DNA of 64,000 nucleotides, from positions 511,501-575,500 of the forward strand of contig JACEVL010000102.1 in the NCBI GenBank assembly GCA_020284085.1, given 5' to 3'. The translations under genes were made by a program, and so were the position numbers. The notes beneath the pieces are model-generated. The model saw only the letters and a program-made list of their open reading frames with translations. It did not search any database and was not told the origin of the DNA. This DNA is from Aporrectodea caliginosa. Taxonomy: Eukaryota; Annelida; Clitellata; Crassiclitellata; Lumbricidae. Shown one piece after another: positions 23,701 to 34,100 of the stretch. The stretch's first letter is position 1. Every line of letters starts with the position of its first letter.

Positions 23701-24787
23701 GTAGTGTTTTTTCCGGATGAAAAGACGACCAGCCTTTGCTGCTGGGATTCGAGAAACGCCGACCGTCAGCGACTCCTCTCTCTAGGTCAGTAACTGTTTA
23801 TATAGCTCCTCTCTGGATCCACAGTTTACCGGCAGCTTATGACAACATAGGCCGTTGCCGCCGACAAAGATTATTTTTGGCATATTACAGCTCTTTTAGC
23901 TCCTCTCTCTACATGGCTTCTGGACTACTAGTCAGATGGGAAAGGGAGTCTTTTGATGACGTCTGGTGAATGTCAAGCTGATGTACTTCAGTTGGAATCA
24001 AGGAGATGTCATCGGAAGGACTGTCATCTGGCTGTTTTTCAGTAGCCACTCTTAAGTAGATTAACCAAAATAATTAATGATTAATGGGTTAACTAAGCAA
24101 CTCTCCTTTACTAAAAATTATTTCACAGCGTCATGATTTAGAAACGATGTACCTACCATTTCTCTTTCAAGTACGTGAGTTAACAACAGCAAAAGACCAA
24201 AGACGTATAACAGTGAAAACTTTACAACGATTGGCCTTCGAAAACAGAAACAATCGGCATGATGTCGCTCAACAGCTATTATGACAATTCGCTCAACTGC
24301 CCAAGCCAAAAAGGATTAATCAATGTTTCAGTGTTAATTAGCAAATAGTTAACAAGTTGCTCCTTTACCAAGCAAGAGTGTAAGCTGGGAAGTAAACGGG
24401 AAGTCCTCTACTGCAGTGGCCCTGTGTCCAGGACCTTGGGATCATGGTCCATATACAGGGACCTTAGATGGTGTGGCAGCCATTTAAATGGGCAGTTGTG
24501 GTGAAGGATCTCATCCGACCAATTCATTGGGAAAAGGAGCAGGGTCAAGGCCATATGGTTGCCATAGAAAACATGTATTTACATTCTACATCGATTGCCG
24601 GCTCATGGGCCAAAGACAGGAAACCAGTGTTCCACTTTGGGAGTTTGACTTCGCTTTTCTTCATTTGTTTTTAGGTCACAATGGAGTTGTACGGTGCATC
24701 GCCCATTCGCCCGTTGGACCAGCGTTCGTTTCATGCAGTGACGACTACAGAGCAAGGTTTTGGTATAGGAAAACAGAAGCGGACTGA
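11725..24787 (+). CDS. CSTF1: Cleavage stimulation factor subunit 1 (CstF-50)
   Basis: Thirteen exons give 430 aa (human: 431): 11725-11786, 14083-14210, 14774-14845, 16743-16835, 17224-17264, 17888-18010, 18745-18867, 19337-19412, 20182-20261, 20944-21099, 23115-23259, 23705-23785, 24675-24787. All junctions are GT-AG and all phases agree. CstF-50 is the WD40 subunit of the CstF complex, which binds GU-rich RNA downstream of poly(A) signals in 3' end formation of mRNA in the nucleus. Exons 1-2 encode the N-terminal dimerisation helices ([17 protein letters not shown]). The bridge [11 protein letters not shown] and the motif [13 protein letters not shown] are strongly conserved. Seven WD40-type blades follow, including [55 protein letters not shown] and the terminal [12 protein letters not shown]. 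The first exon is only 62 bp and is separated from exon 2 by a 2.3-kb intron. No frame damage was seen. Confidence 0.96.
11900..12613. mobile_element. Fold-back (long inverted repeat) element A in CSTF1 intron 1
   Basis: The outer ends are inverted copies of GCATTTAGTATCGGG-TGCGT (11900-11922 and 12592-12613). A second inverted pair lies inside: GGTAAAGTCGTAGTTTACGT near 11978 against its complement near 12450-12480. The loop holds degenerate repeats based on CATCAATCCAACTTCTATTT. The right arm carries the CTAACC-type block also seen at 4462. No transposase frame. The boundaries are approximate and no target duplication was identified. Confidence 0.55.
12085..12440. repeat. Degenerate ~40-bp tandem repeat (CATCAATCCAACTTCTATTT)
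   Basis: Roughly eight or nine copies of a 38-45 bp unit containing (T)CATCAATCCAnCTTCnATTT. Inverted copies (GAAGCTGGATTGATGA) occur again at about 13140-13360 in element B. Confidence 0.75.
12648..13641. mobile_element. Fold-back element B in CSTF1 intron 1, related to element A
   Basis: It starts with CATTTAGTATCGGGTGCGTAAG (12648) and ends with the complement-like ACGCACCCGATTCTAAATG (13622-13641). Inner inverted segments (GGTAAACTTGCGCTTTAAGGGGT against ACCCCTAAAGCACAAGTTTACC) pair at 12671-12694 and 13467-13488. It carries inverted copies of the 40-bp repeat of element A, the CTAACC-type block, and a complete MITE (12705-12994). Confidence 0.5.
12705..12994. mobile_element. hAT-like MITE with GAATCCCCGAAACCC subterminal repeats
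   Basis: 290-bp element with termini GGGTGCGGGCCGAATCCCC and (complement) GGGGTCAGCCCGAATCCCC. Flanked by an exact 8-bp duplication, AGATTTTC, at 12697-12704 and 12995-13002. It is inserted within fold-back element B, hence younger than it. No ORF of note. Confidence 0.8.
15226..16559 (-). mobile_element. 5'-truncated non-LTR retrotransposon (CR1/L2-type reverse transcriptase)
   Basis: An open minus-strand frame of more than 400 codons (16558 to 15264) holds the C-terminal two thirds of a reverse transcriptase: [26 protein letters not shown] (catalytic Asp), [23 protein letters not shown] (the F-A-D-D catalytic motif), then [17 protein letters not shown] and [14 protein letters not shown]. 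The order is that of CR1/L2-like LINEs. The 3' end is short and finishes in ATTACATTACATTACAT repeats. The endonuclease and the RT N-terminus are absent, a typical 5' truncation, with a TA/TG microsatellite at the break. The frame has no stop over 1.3 kb, so the insertion is fairly recent. It lies antisense in CSTF1 intron 3. Confidence 0.9.
17590..17860. repeat. Degenerate ~70-bp tandem repeat in CSTF1 intron 5
   Basis: Repeated variants of 'cagtcagccattgtaaactt' and 'gtcagtcaacatgtnttgctaaaac', roughly four copies. No coding potential. Confidence 0.55.
18540..18700 (-). mobile_element. tRNA-derived SINE
   Basis: On the minus strand a tRNA-like head carries an A-box-like TGGTCTAGTGGTAAGTG (complement of 18682-18698) and a B-box-like GGTTCAAATGCC (18644-18655). 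The body then continues to a LINE-like motif, AGAGCATTTATATAGCACCCC. It lies in CSTF1 intron 6. Confidence 0.6.
19500..19670 (+). repeat. LINE 3'-end fragment
   Basis: Contains TTGTGTTAGGTCGGGAGCGCCTCTGATGAG followed by TATATAAATT and a CAATTACAAT tail. It resembles the fragment at 34500-34795, which encodes the same LINE C-terminus. Located in CSTF1 intron 8. Confidence 0.6.
20495..20560 (+). repeat. LINE 3'-tail fragment
   Basis: TTCTTGCACTGGGAGCGCTACTGAATGG...GCTGCGCTATATAAATTAGC matches the complement of the 3' end of the LINE at 15226-16559. Short solitary tail in CSTF1 intron 9. Confidence 0.65.
21300..21490. mobile_element. hAT-like MITE (CAGTGGCGTAA ends)
   Basis: 191-bp element with inverted ends CAGTGGCGTAA and TTACGCCACTG, flanked by the exact 8-bp duplication TATGATAG at 21292-21299 and 21491-21498. 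It includes a G-rich run and the palindromic pair CCCCTGGGCGC. Inserted in CSTF1 intron 10. Confidence 0.92.
21791..23001. mobile_element. hAT transposon with decayed transposase (CAGGGATGGGCAACTGG end)
   Basis: 1211-bp element that starts with CAGGGATGGGCAACTGGCGG and ends with GTTGCCATGCCTG. It is bracketed by the exact 8-bp duplication AACTAGTA at 21783-21790 and 23002-23009. GGCC-rich subterminal repeats are present at both ends. The termini look like those of animal hAT elements related to FAM200/GTF2IRD2-type transposases, and the internal peptide agrees (next entry). Located in CSTF1 intron 10. Confidence 0.92.
22530..22689 (+). pseudogene. hAT transposase C-terminal remnant
   Basis: Reads [13 protein letters not shown], an in-frame TGA, then [18 protein letters not shown] and a terminal KKCQISH. 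This is the C-terminal dimerisation region (hATC) of FAM200/EPM2AIP1-like transposases, whose members share the FSxMK, RLTDxxL and C-terminal Ser-His wording. The internal stop shows it is dead. Confidence 0.8.
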
Positions 24788-25014
24788 TCGACGTTCAAGT
24801 TCGTCTCTGAATCGGTTATGACGTTTATTCAGTTTGTCCTGAACATGTAGACTGAAAGGGGTATGAACTATCAGCGACTCAAAGTAGCTCCCCTCAAACT
24901 CTCTGTGCTGGATCTGTGCAGAGTCTTGCAAGACCACTGGCCACAAGTTTACGGTCTTGTCATTAAAGTTGCTTAATTTTAAAATACATGCAAGTTTTGT
25001 CTCTGTTAAATTGT

Positions 25015-25020
25015 AATAAA
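25015..25020 (+). terminator. CSTF1: CSTF1 polyadenylation signal AATAAA
   Basis: AATAAA 228 bp beyond the CSTF1 stop codon; an ATTAAA at 24962-24967 is a second candidate. Either gives a short 3' UTR that ends before the convergent caspase stop codon at 25199. Confidence 0.65.
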
Positions 25021-25198
25021 CTCACATTTCCAAGCTACTTTCAGAATTCTGACAGGAAGTGTACATTGTACATTTTTTTATTGCCTATTAATTAATGCAC
25101 TTGGCATCAACCTGTGGCATCAATGGCTCCCTATCCTGTCAGGAAGTGGACACTCGAATGGCTTTACTGGCTGTAAACAAAGACTACTGCATTCAACA

Positions 25199-28100
25199 TT
25201 ATCTGTTATCATTTTCCATAACAATTCCTGGGAAGAAGTAGAGCGACTTTGTCAAGTGACTGGTGTAAGTTGCAGTTTGTCCTTTCTGATGGCTGTCTGG
25301 ATGACCTGTGTCTGTTGTCCAAGCTGCCACCTTTCCTGTCACCTACAAAACAAGCAGAAGCGGTTTCTAATGATGCGCAATCTGTACATTGGACATTACT
25401 TAAATGCAGTCATTCTTAACTTCACAGTTTAGGGCCGCTGAACAATTAAGTGATGGGCCCTTGCTGCTTTCAATTAGGCATGGTGTCATTTTTTAGGGGA
25501 AAAGGGGCACGTCCCCCAACTGGTTCAGACTCCCCACTGAAATGGTTGATGTGTAGGGACCTTGAGAAATGCAAAATTGAATCCAAGTTATTCCCATACA
25601 GTTTACTATGCAGGACAAAAGGGTATTTCCCCTCTGGTTTAGAATATATATGCAGTACAATGCAACTGCATTTGATACAATACAATGCAAGTGCATTTGA
25701 TATATCGCCATCCTACCAAAGTTCACTAATGCGTACACGACCTATTACAGAACGCCAATGGCACTGAGTGACGGACTCGCTCAAAGCCCCTACTTGGTGA
25801 CTGCCTTAGCGGCGGCTCTAACCCACACTCCATGGTACAAGCCCAGCGCTCTATCCAACCAGCTACCATGCCCCACTCCAGACTATCCCCTACTGTGGAT
25901 TGATTCTTGCCATAACTTTGCTTCTGGTTGTAGGTCTTTAGGGATTCATATTATAAGATTTCAGCCGCCCTATGAAGCCAGGAATTTCGAATATTTGCTC
26001 ACCAAGTTCATCAGTTCCGAGAGACTCGTGTCGCATGCTCTTTGAGCGAAGACTTGGACAACGGCGTTGATGTACCAGGAGCCGAAAATAGTGTTACGAA
26101 ACGATCGATAATCTAAAACACCAAAGTCAGGGAATATTTTAGGGCGGGTGGTCCTCTGTTGTGTCCACATACATTGATTATTTATATAGCACCTTCGTGA
26201 GCCTCTCAACATCTTACCACTTCCACTTAGATGCATGTGAAGTTGTGAACAGACGAAGAAATGTACAATGTTTACAAAGTTTCTACACGGCACATGTTGT
26301 GCTGGATTCAATCGACAGTTCGACACTAAGAACAGTTCTGATTTTAGGTATGACCAGACAGCGGCAATTGGATTACCTGTGGTTGCAATTGCAAATTTAT
26401 ATACTCATCCGTGGTGCTCCCGAATGGCTGTCTTGGAATGTCTGTCTGTCTGTCTCGGCGGGGATTTGAACCCCTGACCTCGTAACACCGACTGTCTCAT
26501 TGAAAGTTTGAATGGCTTATTTGAGAGAACATCAGATGTGCTTTTGTTACCTTTCTGGGTTGGATACCCAACCAGGAAGTCACGAAAGACGGGCGGAGCA
26601 TCGGTCTGCGTCTGATCCTGGTAGAAATCTGGAAATGATTGAGCAGATCATTAACACCAATTATATCTATATATGTACCGGTATATATATTGCAGGACGC
26701 TTAAGGCTTTCTCATGTAATGATTATTGGACCTTCTTGCACTTGGAACTTTTAAATACACATCTGTTGCAACTGATTCAACTCCACACACATTTACTGGT
26801 TGCCTTAAGTTGCACTTGTTTAGATCAGAGACTTTAGATAACCATACTAGCAATGCTTTTCGGAGGTGCTACAGAGGTGCTATATAAATGTTTCATTACA
26901 TTACATGTACGTAAATTTTGATTGTGCCAAGATGTCAACTGAGCAACTCTCTCAGTCTAACCTCTCATTTAATCAAACTATTTATTTTACTTTTATTGCA
27001 ATTTCTACATGTGCACGGTCAGTAAGTCTGAATTGGAGACCCAATACAAACGGCATCCACAGCGCCTTTGTGACGTTCTTTTAAGGCGCTATGTAAATGG
27101 CCATATACATATTGTTAGGGTCTCATGTCTGAGTCCTAACCGGTCCTGGGATGGGCATTCGTTACCCTTGAGTAGTTCCTTAGCCGAGGGGAGTAGCCTA
27201 TATAAGGAGGTACGAAAAGGGGCGGTTAGAGAATCTCCGATACTCAGCCTTCGCGCTAGTCGGGTTGTCTGAGATTTCTCTGGGTTGCATGGTAGTCAAG
27301 TTAGTTCGTGACTTGTGCCATTTTCAAGTCTTCTTACGGTGCTTCCGTTTCTGATGTTCGTCAGCCCGTTGCTGAGTTACAGACTTCTTGTTAGTTGGTC
27401 GTTCTTCGTATTGAAAACGAACCTTTCTTCCACCGTCGTTCAACGGTTGGGTAATGTATCGTTTTGATTTATTGTTTTTGTCGAGAATTATACCTTGAAA
27501 ACTAGATTCGAGTCTTCAGCTTTGTTGTAGCTAGGAGGAACCCGTAACATATGGGGGCTCGTCCGGGATTTTTTCTTCGGTCGGTAGTGTTTTCGGAGCT
27601 CTCATATTATGTGTAGTCGTAACATATGGGGTCTTGCCCGGGATTTTTTCTTCGGTCTTTCGTATTTTGGTCGCTCGCATATGTGTAGTCGTAACATATG
27701 AGGGCTCGCGGGATTTTTTCTTTCGTTCGTTCGTTTCTCATTTGTTGGTAGAAGATAGAACATATGAGTTTTGCGAGAATTTTTTTGCTCTTCGTTGAGA
27801 CAAAATTTGCGTCAGGAAGAGAATTTAGAATTTGGAGGGCGTGTCTCTTTTATACGGTATTCATTCCGGTTGAGAGTTGTGAATTTATACGGTATTCATT
27901 CCGGTTGAGATTTTTGAATTTGAGTCGTAAAGGGAAATGTACGGCTTCGTTGTGAAATTTTTACGTCGAAGTGTAGAGCGACAGTGAAAGTTTGAAAGTG
28001 GGCGTGTCCGTTCAAATTTTACTGAAAGTAGTAGTCGTAATTGTTGCGTTGAAATTGGGTCGAAATTCAGTTCGATAATTTCATAACGTTGAAAGGGGCG

Positions 28101-31100
28101 TTTTCTGTCGAAAATTTTGAAAATGGGTCCTTGGAAGAATTTAGAAGAGAAAAGAGCAAAGGCAATAGCATGTAAAGAGAGGAGGAAACAGAGAAAATGT
28201 GAGGACAGGGTAGGAAACAGGCCTTTGAAGGAAGCAACGATTTTTTGTGAACGTTTTATGAAGAGAATGAACAATGATAGTCGGAGTGATAGTTGGTCGT
28301 GGGAGGAGCGTAGGCGAATTGAGAATGAAATTCGGGCGGAAATAAGCCGTGAGTTCGATGAATTGGCCGAACAAATTTCGTCGACGAAAAGCTCAAACAC
28401 TCGAACAGGGTCTACGAATGACAGCGCACAAAATGTGGGTTTTCCTTCGGAGACGAATAGGAATAAGCTTAGTCAAGTGCATGATACGCCTAAGGATTGC
28501 TTGGAAGAGGATGGGCACGAAAGTGATTTGTGTTTAATGTTTGATGAGAGTTTACACAGTGATTCTGATTCGGTGTCTCACGCTGAACCAATTAATGTCA
28601 GCTGTGAGACGCATGAAGAGGATTGGCATGCGAGTGAGTGGCCTTTGTGTTGCAAAGGTGTACTTTTTCCACGCGTCGGTTCACAGCGTCAAATAGTTGT
28701 GAAAAGAGATCATGAGGCTAAGTACAGTATGGCTAGTTGGGATTCGTTCAATTTCTTGGATTTTCAGGTTCCAGATGTAGAGGATAGGATGCAAGCAGGG
28801 GATGGCAAAATGGTCAAGGTTCCATTAGTGGATATTAGGATTGAATGTGAGTTTGTTTCGGGGACCATTCGTTGTGGATACAGTTACATGATACCTACGA
28901 TATCTGGCATTGACTTGATCATAGGCAATGATGTATGCACGGTTGAACAGCCGTTGGAAGGGTCCATTAGTACAGATGTAGTTGGGGTTGACATTGACGC
29001 TGTTAACGTTCGCGAGGGGTTGATGTGTAGTACAGATGCGATGCATGTTGATAATTTGTCTCGCATGGTTATTGACTCGAATGAGGTGTGTATGAATGTT
29101 GAGTCTTCTGTTGAGATTGGGCACACAAGCGAATGCTTAGATGTACGATTGGAAGAATCTTTGCGTGTGTGTGAATGTGCGTCTGAAGATTTAAAGTTGG
29201 ATGAATGTCTTGGAAATTTTGCGGTTGAGGCGCAAGAGCAGTTGTTGTTGTTGAGTGAGGATAGAAATTCACGGGATTTTTCTAAATTGGACATGAATGT
29301 TGTCTCGGAAATGTGTCTGGGTGATTCACAAATGGTGAATGATTGCAAAGCACTGTTGTCAATGGATTCGGTGATGACAACTGTTGTGTGTGATAATATT
29401 TCACATACGAAATTTTTTAATGAGTCTTCTTCGAATGTAGCAGTAATGTACATGAATGTTGACTGTGGTGAACGAGTGATTCTTGTGCGTACGGTTGTGT
29501 TGTTGCAACATTATGGTCAGATGACTAATGGCTTGAATGATGTATTCACGCAAGTTGTCACGATTATGCCCTGTACGCAGATGGGTCAATTGTTGCACGA
29601 AAGTATGGTTGCGTCTCATGTGCTCTTGACAGAAGAATGTATGCATGACGACATTTTTGAAAGTTCTTTGAAGTTGGAAAATGTGGTTGAGCAATTGAAC
29701 GTTTGTCTCACAGATGTTGTACATGAGTGTGACGACATTTTTCTGGAAAGTGATGAACTTTTACCAGATGTTGTTCAAGATTTTGTTGAAGATGAAGTTA
29801 TCTTGAATGAGTGTCAGTTGAATGAGGTTCAAGATACTTATGATGTGTTTCTAGATTGGACAGGAATTTCTATGGAGATTGTTGGTATTGGTTGTCTTGA
29901 GTCTTATTTGTGTGCTCAAGTTTATTTGCAGAATGTGTTCGCGAGGATGGAACTTCTGGTCGTTGAGGAGTGCTGGTTACTCAGACGATTGACGAGACGG
30001 GAATCGAAGGGAGTGAGCGCCTTCGTCTTCCTTTGGATGGTTCTGACTGTTTTGGTGTTGTCGGCTCGTGATAGTTCGGTCACGAGTTGCACGGCTTTCT
30101 ACGTGTTTCTTCCGTCAGTGGAAATGGACGTCAAGTTGCCTTTGGTTGGCATACTCGCTGATGTTCACGTCTTCGAGGTGTGCGTTGGTTTTGTACAGTT
30201 GGTGTACACTGACAGTCTTTGGAAGTTTGGTTGTGGACTGCAACGTTGTTTTTTGAAAGTTGCGTATAGAAACGAGTCGTCTGAACTTGTTCTCCGATTT
30301 AGTTTGTCGGTTCACCTTTGGTGATTAAATGACCATGCTTAGGGCCGACGTGAATGAACGTCGGAAGTGTGTATAGTTTAAATGTTTCTATTGTGTTCTT
30401 TAGCAAGATGACTTTCATTTAAGTTTCGATGTTTAGTAGTCATGCTTAGGGGCGACGTGAATGAACGTCGTAAGCTGTATAGAGTAAATGTTTTGTTGTA
30501 TATAGTGAATTTATTGTGTATTTCGTTTATATTTTGATTGTGATATTTCTTTTAATGTGCATGGTTTGCATGTTAGTTAAGTCAGAAACCCTTCTGGTTT
30601 CTGCCTTGTTTGTGGTCCGGGGGTATGTTAGGGTCTCATGTCTGAGTCCTAACCGGTCCTGGGATGGGCATTCGTTACCCTTGAGTAGTTCCTTAGCCGA
30701 GGGGAGTAGCCTATATAAGGAGGTACGAAAAGGGGCGGTTAGAGAATCTCCGATACTCAGCCTTCGCGCTAGTCGGGTTGTCTGAGATTTCTCTGGGTTG
30801 CATGGTAGTCAAGTTAGTTCGTGACTTGTGCCATTTTCAAGTCTTCTTACGGTGCTTCCGTTTCTGATGTTCGTCAGCCCGTTGCTGAGTTACAGACTTC
30901 TTGTTAGTTGGTCGTTCTTCGTATTGAAAACGAACCTTTCTTCCACCGTCGTTCAACGGTTGGGTAATGTATCGTTTTGATTTATTGTTTTTGTCGAGAA
31001 TTATACCTTGAAAACTAGATTCGAGTCTTCAGCTTTGTTGTAGCTAGGAGGAACCCGTAACAATATATATATACAGGCAACTGCTGCACAGGGTCATTAC

Positions 31101-34100
31101 AAGGAGTGAGCTGAGCATGCTCAAACCAACAATCATTGGATTGCAATTGCACTGCACCACAAACAGACCACTGGGATGAACAGCCAACATAAAAGCTCTA
31201 ATTTATATAGAACCTTTTCTTCTACTGAGGCCAAGGACAAAGTGATAAAGCAACAAATATCCATTTACCGAGTTTGTAAGGATGAGTCACTAAATCGGGC
31301 AAACAGTTACCGCCCCTCACCTTCCAAGCTGCATATTACCACATACCTCCTCGACACGCCTGAAAAAACACGAGCTTCGGCTTGTTCCGAAGTTGCGGAC
31401 AGTTTGCATCTGTGAGAGGTTCAAGGATTTCGTTAACCGTGACTGACACCCCGTCGCTTCCATAGATGCAGTCGACCGGTCCAGCGGGGGTGACGATCGT
31501 TTCGCCATGACTCAGAAGGAATAAAACGAGGCACTGGTCGTTACGTAGCGTTTCCTCTTTAGAGAAGTTCTTCATCTTTTGTTTTATTTCCTGGAAAGTT
31601 ACAGAACTAGGTTAAAAACTATTTTTTTAAATTTCATTTGGCTGAGCACAGGTGCCAAATTGTTGTTAAAATAAGCAAAGCCAAATCTAAGTAAAGCTAC
31701 GACGTCCAAGAGTGGAATACAGAGGAGACACCAATTTCCCGCAAATGTCAGCAATGGAGACAAATCCCAAGGTCTTGGACAGGAGACCAGCGCACAGTAG
31801 GACTTGCTGCTTACTTCCCAGCTGATGCCAAGTACCAAATTCTACCACTTGGTGGCAGAGACTATGACACAAACAGTTTCTCCAGGGTCGTTAGGTTTGC
31901 ATGCCACAACCATTGTTGTTGGAAAACAGGAGAAGCACGCTAAACAATCATGACACAAATTATTCTGTCATGAAATACTGACCTCTGCTGCGCAGTTGTT
32001 CAGTTCCTCCACCTGGAAGTGAAGCTGATGGAAAAGGTCTTTGAGAAGCTGTCCATCCTTTTCCGTTCCATTTCGTATGGTCATCCTGTCAACTATTTTG
32101 TTGTTTACAATGACACATCTTCCACGAACACGCCGACACATCGGATAAGCCTACGAGAAGTTTGGAAACAAACATCACAATCAAACAACTCTAATAAATT
32201 GTAATATGACATTTACAAGATGCCGCTTCAAGAATAAACTGATCATTGGTACTCCTGACCCAAACTAATAGAGACTTCAGGCGCCTGCGAAACTGTGGAA
32301 GGGATAAATTGCAGAGCTCAAGTCGCAGCTCTCAAGAAAGGCGAATCCAGCTGGTGGGCCCTACCTAGGCAAAGCTTCTGACCAAAGCATTTTGTATCCT
32401 AAGTATTAGTTATTCGAAAATGCTTCTTATAAAAATGTCTCAAAATAAATCCAGGCTATGAACCTTTGTTACATGGTTCAGTTCAACATCAATTCGAATG
32501 TAACATCACCCGAATTTATGTGTCCCAGAATTAACCTGGCTTAACATGACCTTGTAAAAACGCAGCCTCATTACAGAAAGTACTTGATAGGGATACCAAA
32601 GGCAGTGTTGTATATAAGAAAATATTTATATAGCACCTTTCCAGAACCTCTCGAGGTTGATTAGCACTGAAATGAATTTCCAGTCTACAACACAGACATA
32701 CTCTAATATGACCTAATTTCTTCTATAGCACCATTATCATAATCTACCAGACTTCAATATCGATGATATTCAAAATTAACTGATATCACAATTTAATTTG
32801 AACACCAAATGACTATCATATACGTACAGTATTACGATACATTTTGTAGAAATCTCCATTGCATAGTTTCACGTCGACTTTTTTAATCTCTACAGGCCCT
32901 CGGTCACTGTCTGCAAAAGAAATAAATTAATATAGAAATAATAATAAATGATATTTAAATTACCTCAACAACTCGGATAACTGATTCTCTAGGTATTTAT
33001 TTTTCACATACTCAAAACTTTCATTCCTGCTAACCTGATATTTCATTCCTAAGATATAATTTCTACTTCTGATAAATTATAACTCAACTGAAATCCTCTA
33101 TCCTGAGGGATTACACTAACCTTTGGTACAAAAACAATCTCTGGAGATGCAAGAAAAAAGACAGCTTTTCCGATGCCAAGCACTGATGATTGCATTCTTC
33201 ACCTGAGAATTGATGCCAATCCCGGCGTAATTACAAGATCCAGCGGCTACTGATGTTTCTTACGTTCTCTGCAGAATTTTTAAGCTATACAGGATGCTTT
33301 CTACCTTGGATAAATAATAATAATAAGGGATACTTTCTACGTCAGGTGAAACAACATTAAAAAATAATAAACCTCGTCCCAAACTCAATGGGCTTGAATA
33401 TCAACAGTTCCAGGCACAGTTCTTGCTCCTGTGTTGATTGTTTTTGAGGGATCATACATACCTCAAAATTCATAAAAATATTTTGTGCAACTAGAAATAC
33501 CTTCAATAATTTGAACATTCGCTGCTTCATGATTTGCGACTGCGTTGCCGACTGGGTTAGGAATCACAAGTGTCTGGTGAATTTCTCCTTCCTCAACATC
33601 CTGCGGATGGCAGATCACTTGCTGCAGTGGATGAAGGTTGATCGAGTTCTGTGGATGAAGATCGATCGAGTTCTGTGGATGAAGATCGACTGACAGCGGT
33701 GGATGAAGATTGATTGACTGCGGAGCCTGAGGCACTGCGTTACAACTCGTCTCCTGCTGCTGCTGATGCGTCACAAGGCCCTGATGCTGACCGAGATGCA
33801 GCACATCAAAACCTCGCTCACACTGTTGATGCCCTTCAATCTGTGTCTGTTCCATTGGTTCACTGTCATCCACCGGATGAAAGACTTCTTTAATCGGCAT
33901 TTTATTTTCTCCTTCTTCTCCTCCTCTTGTGCCTGGCTGAAGCTGAGGACTTAATGAAACACTTGGAGGCCTATCGATCCTATGTTTGAGAAGGATCTTG
34001 ATCACGTGATCCTGGTTGCTTCTTTCAAGCGCATAGCAGAATCGAAAGAAGTCCTCGTCCGGTCTCCTTCGCATGTAGTCGAGAATGAATTCCACACGCT

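Larger units (their letters stand above)
27113..31062 (+). mobile_element. Non-autonomous LTR retrotransposon with tRNA-Pro primer-binding site
   Basis: Two 437-bp direct repeats (27113-27549, 30626-31062) that I read as identical, each TGTTAGGG...CCGTAACA. They are flanked by a 4-bp duplication, ATAT (27109-27112, 31063-31066). Two bases after the 5' LTR comes an 18-nt primer-binding site that matches the tRNA-Pro site used by many retroviruses and retroelements. A short purine-rich tract precedes the 3' LTR. The 3.1-kb interior has one long ORF with no reverse transcriptase, RNase H or integrase motifs. The element therefore depends on another for mobility. It is inserted antisense in the caspase intron between exons 7 and 8. 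Confidence 0.93.

Noticed and set aside
27009..30785. Two small frames sharing an identical C-terminal peptide (27009-27272 and 30516-30785)
   Set aside because: The shared part lies in the two LTR copies; the frames have no homology to known proteins and start in unrelated flanking DNA.
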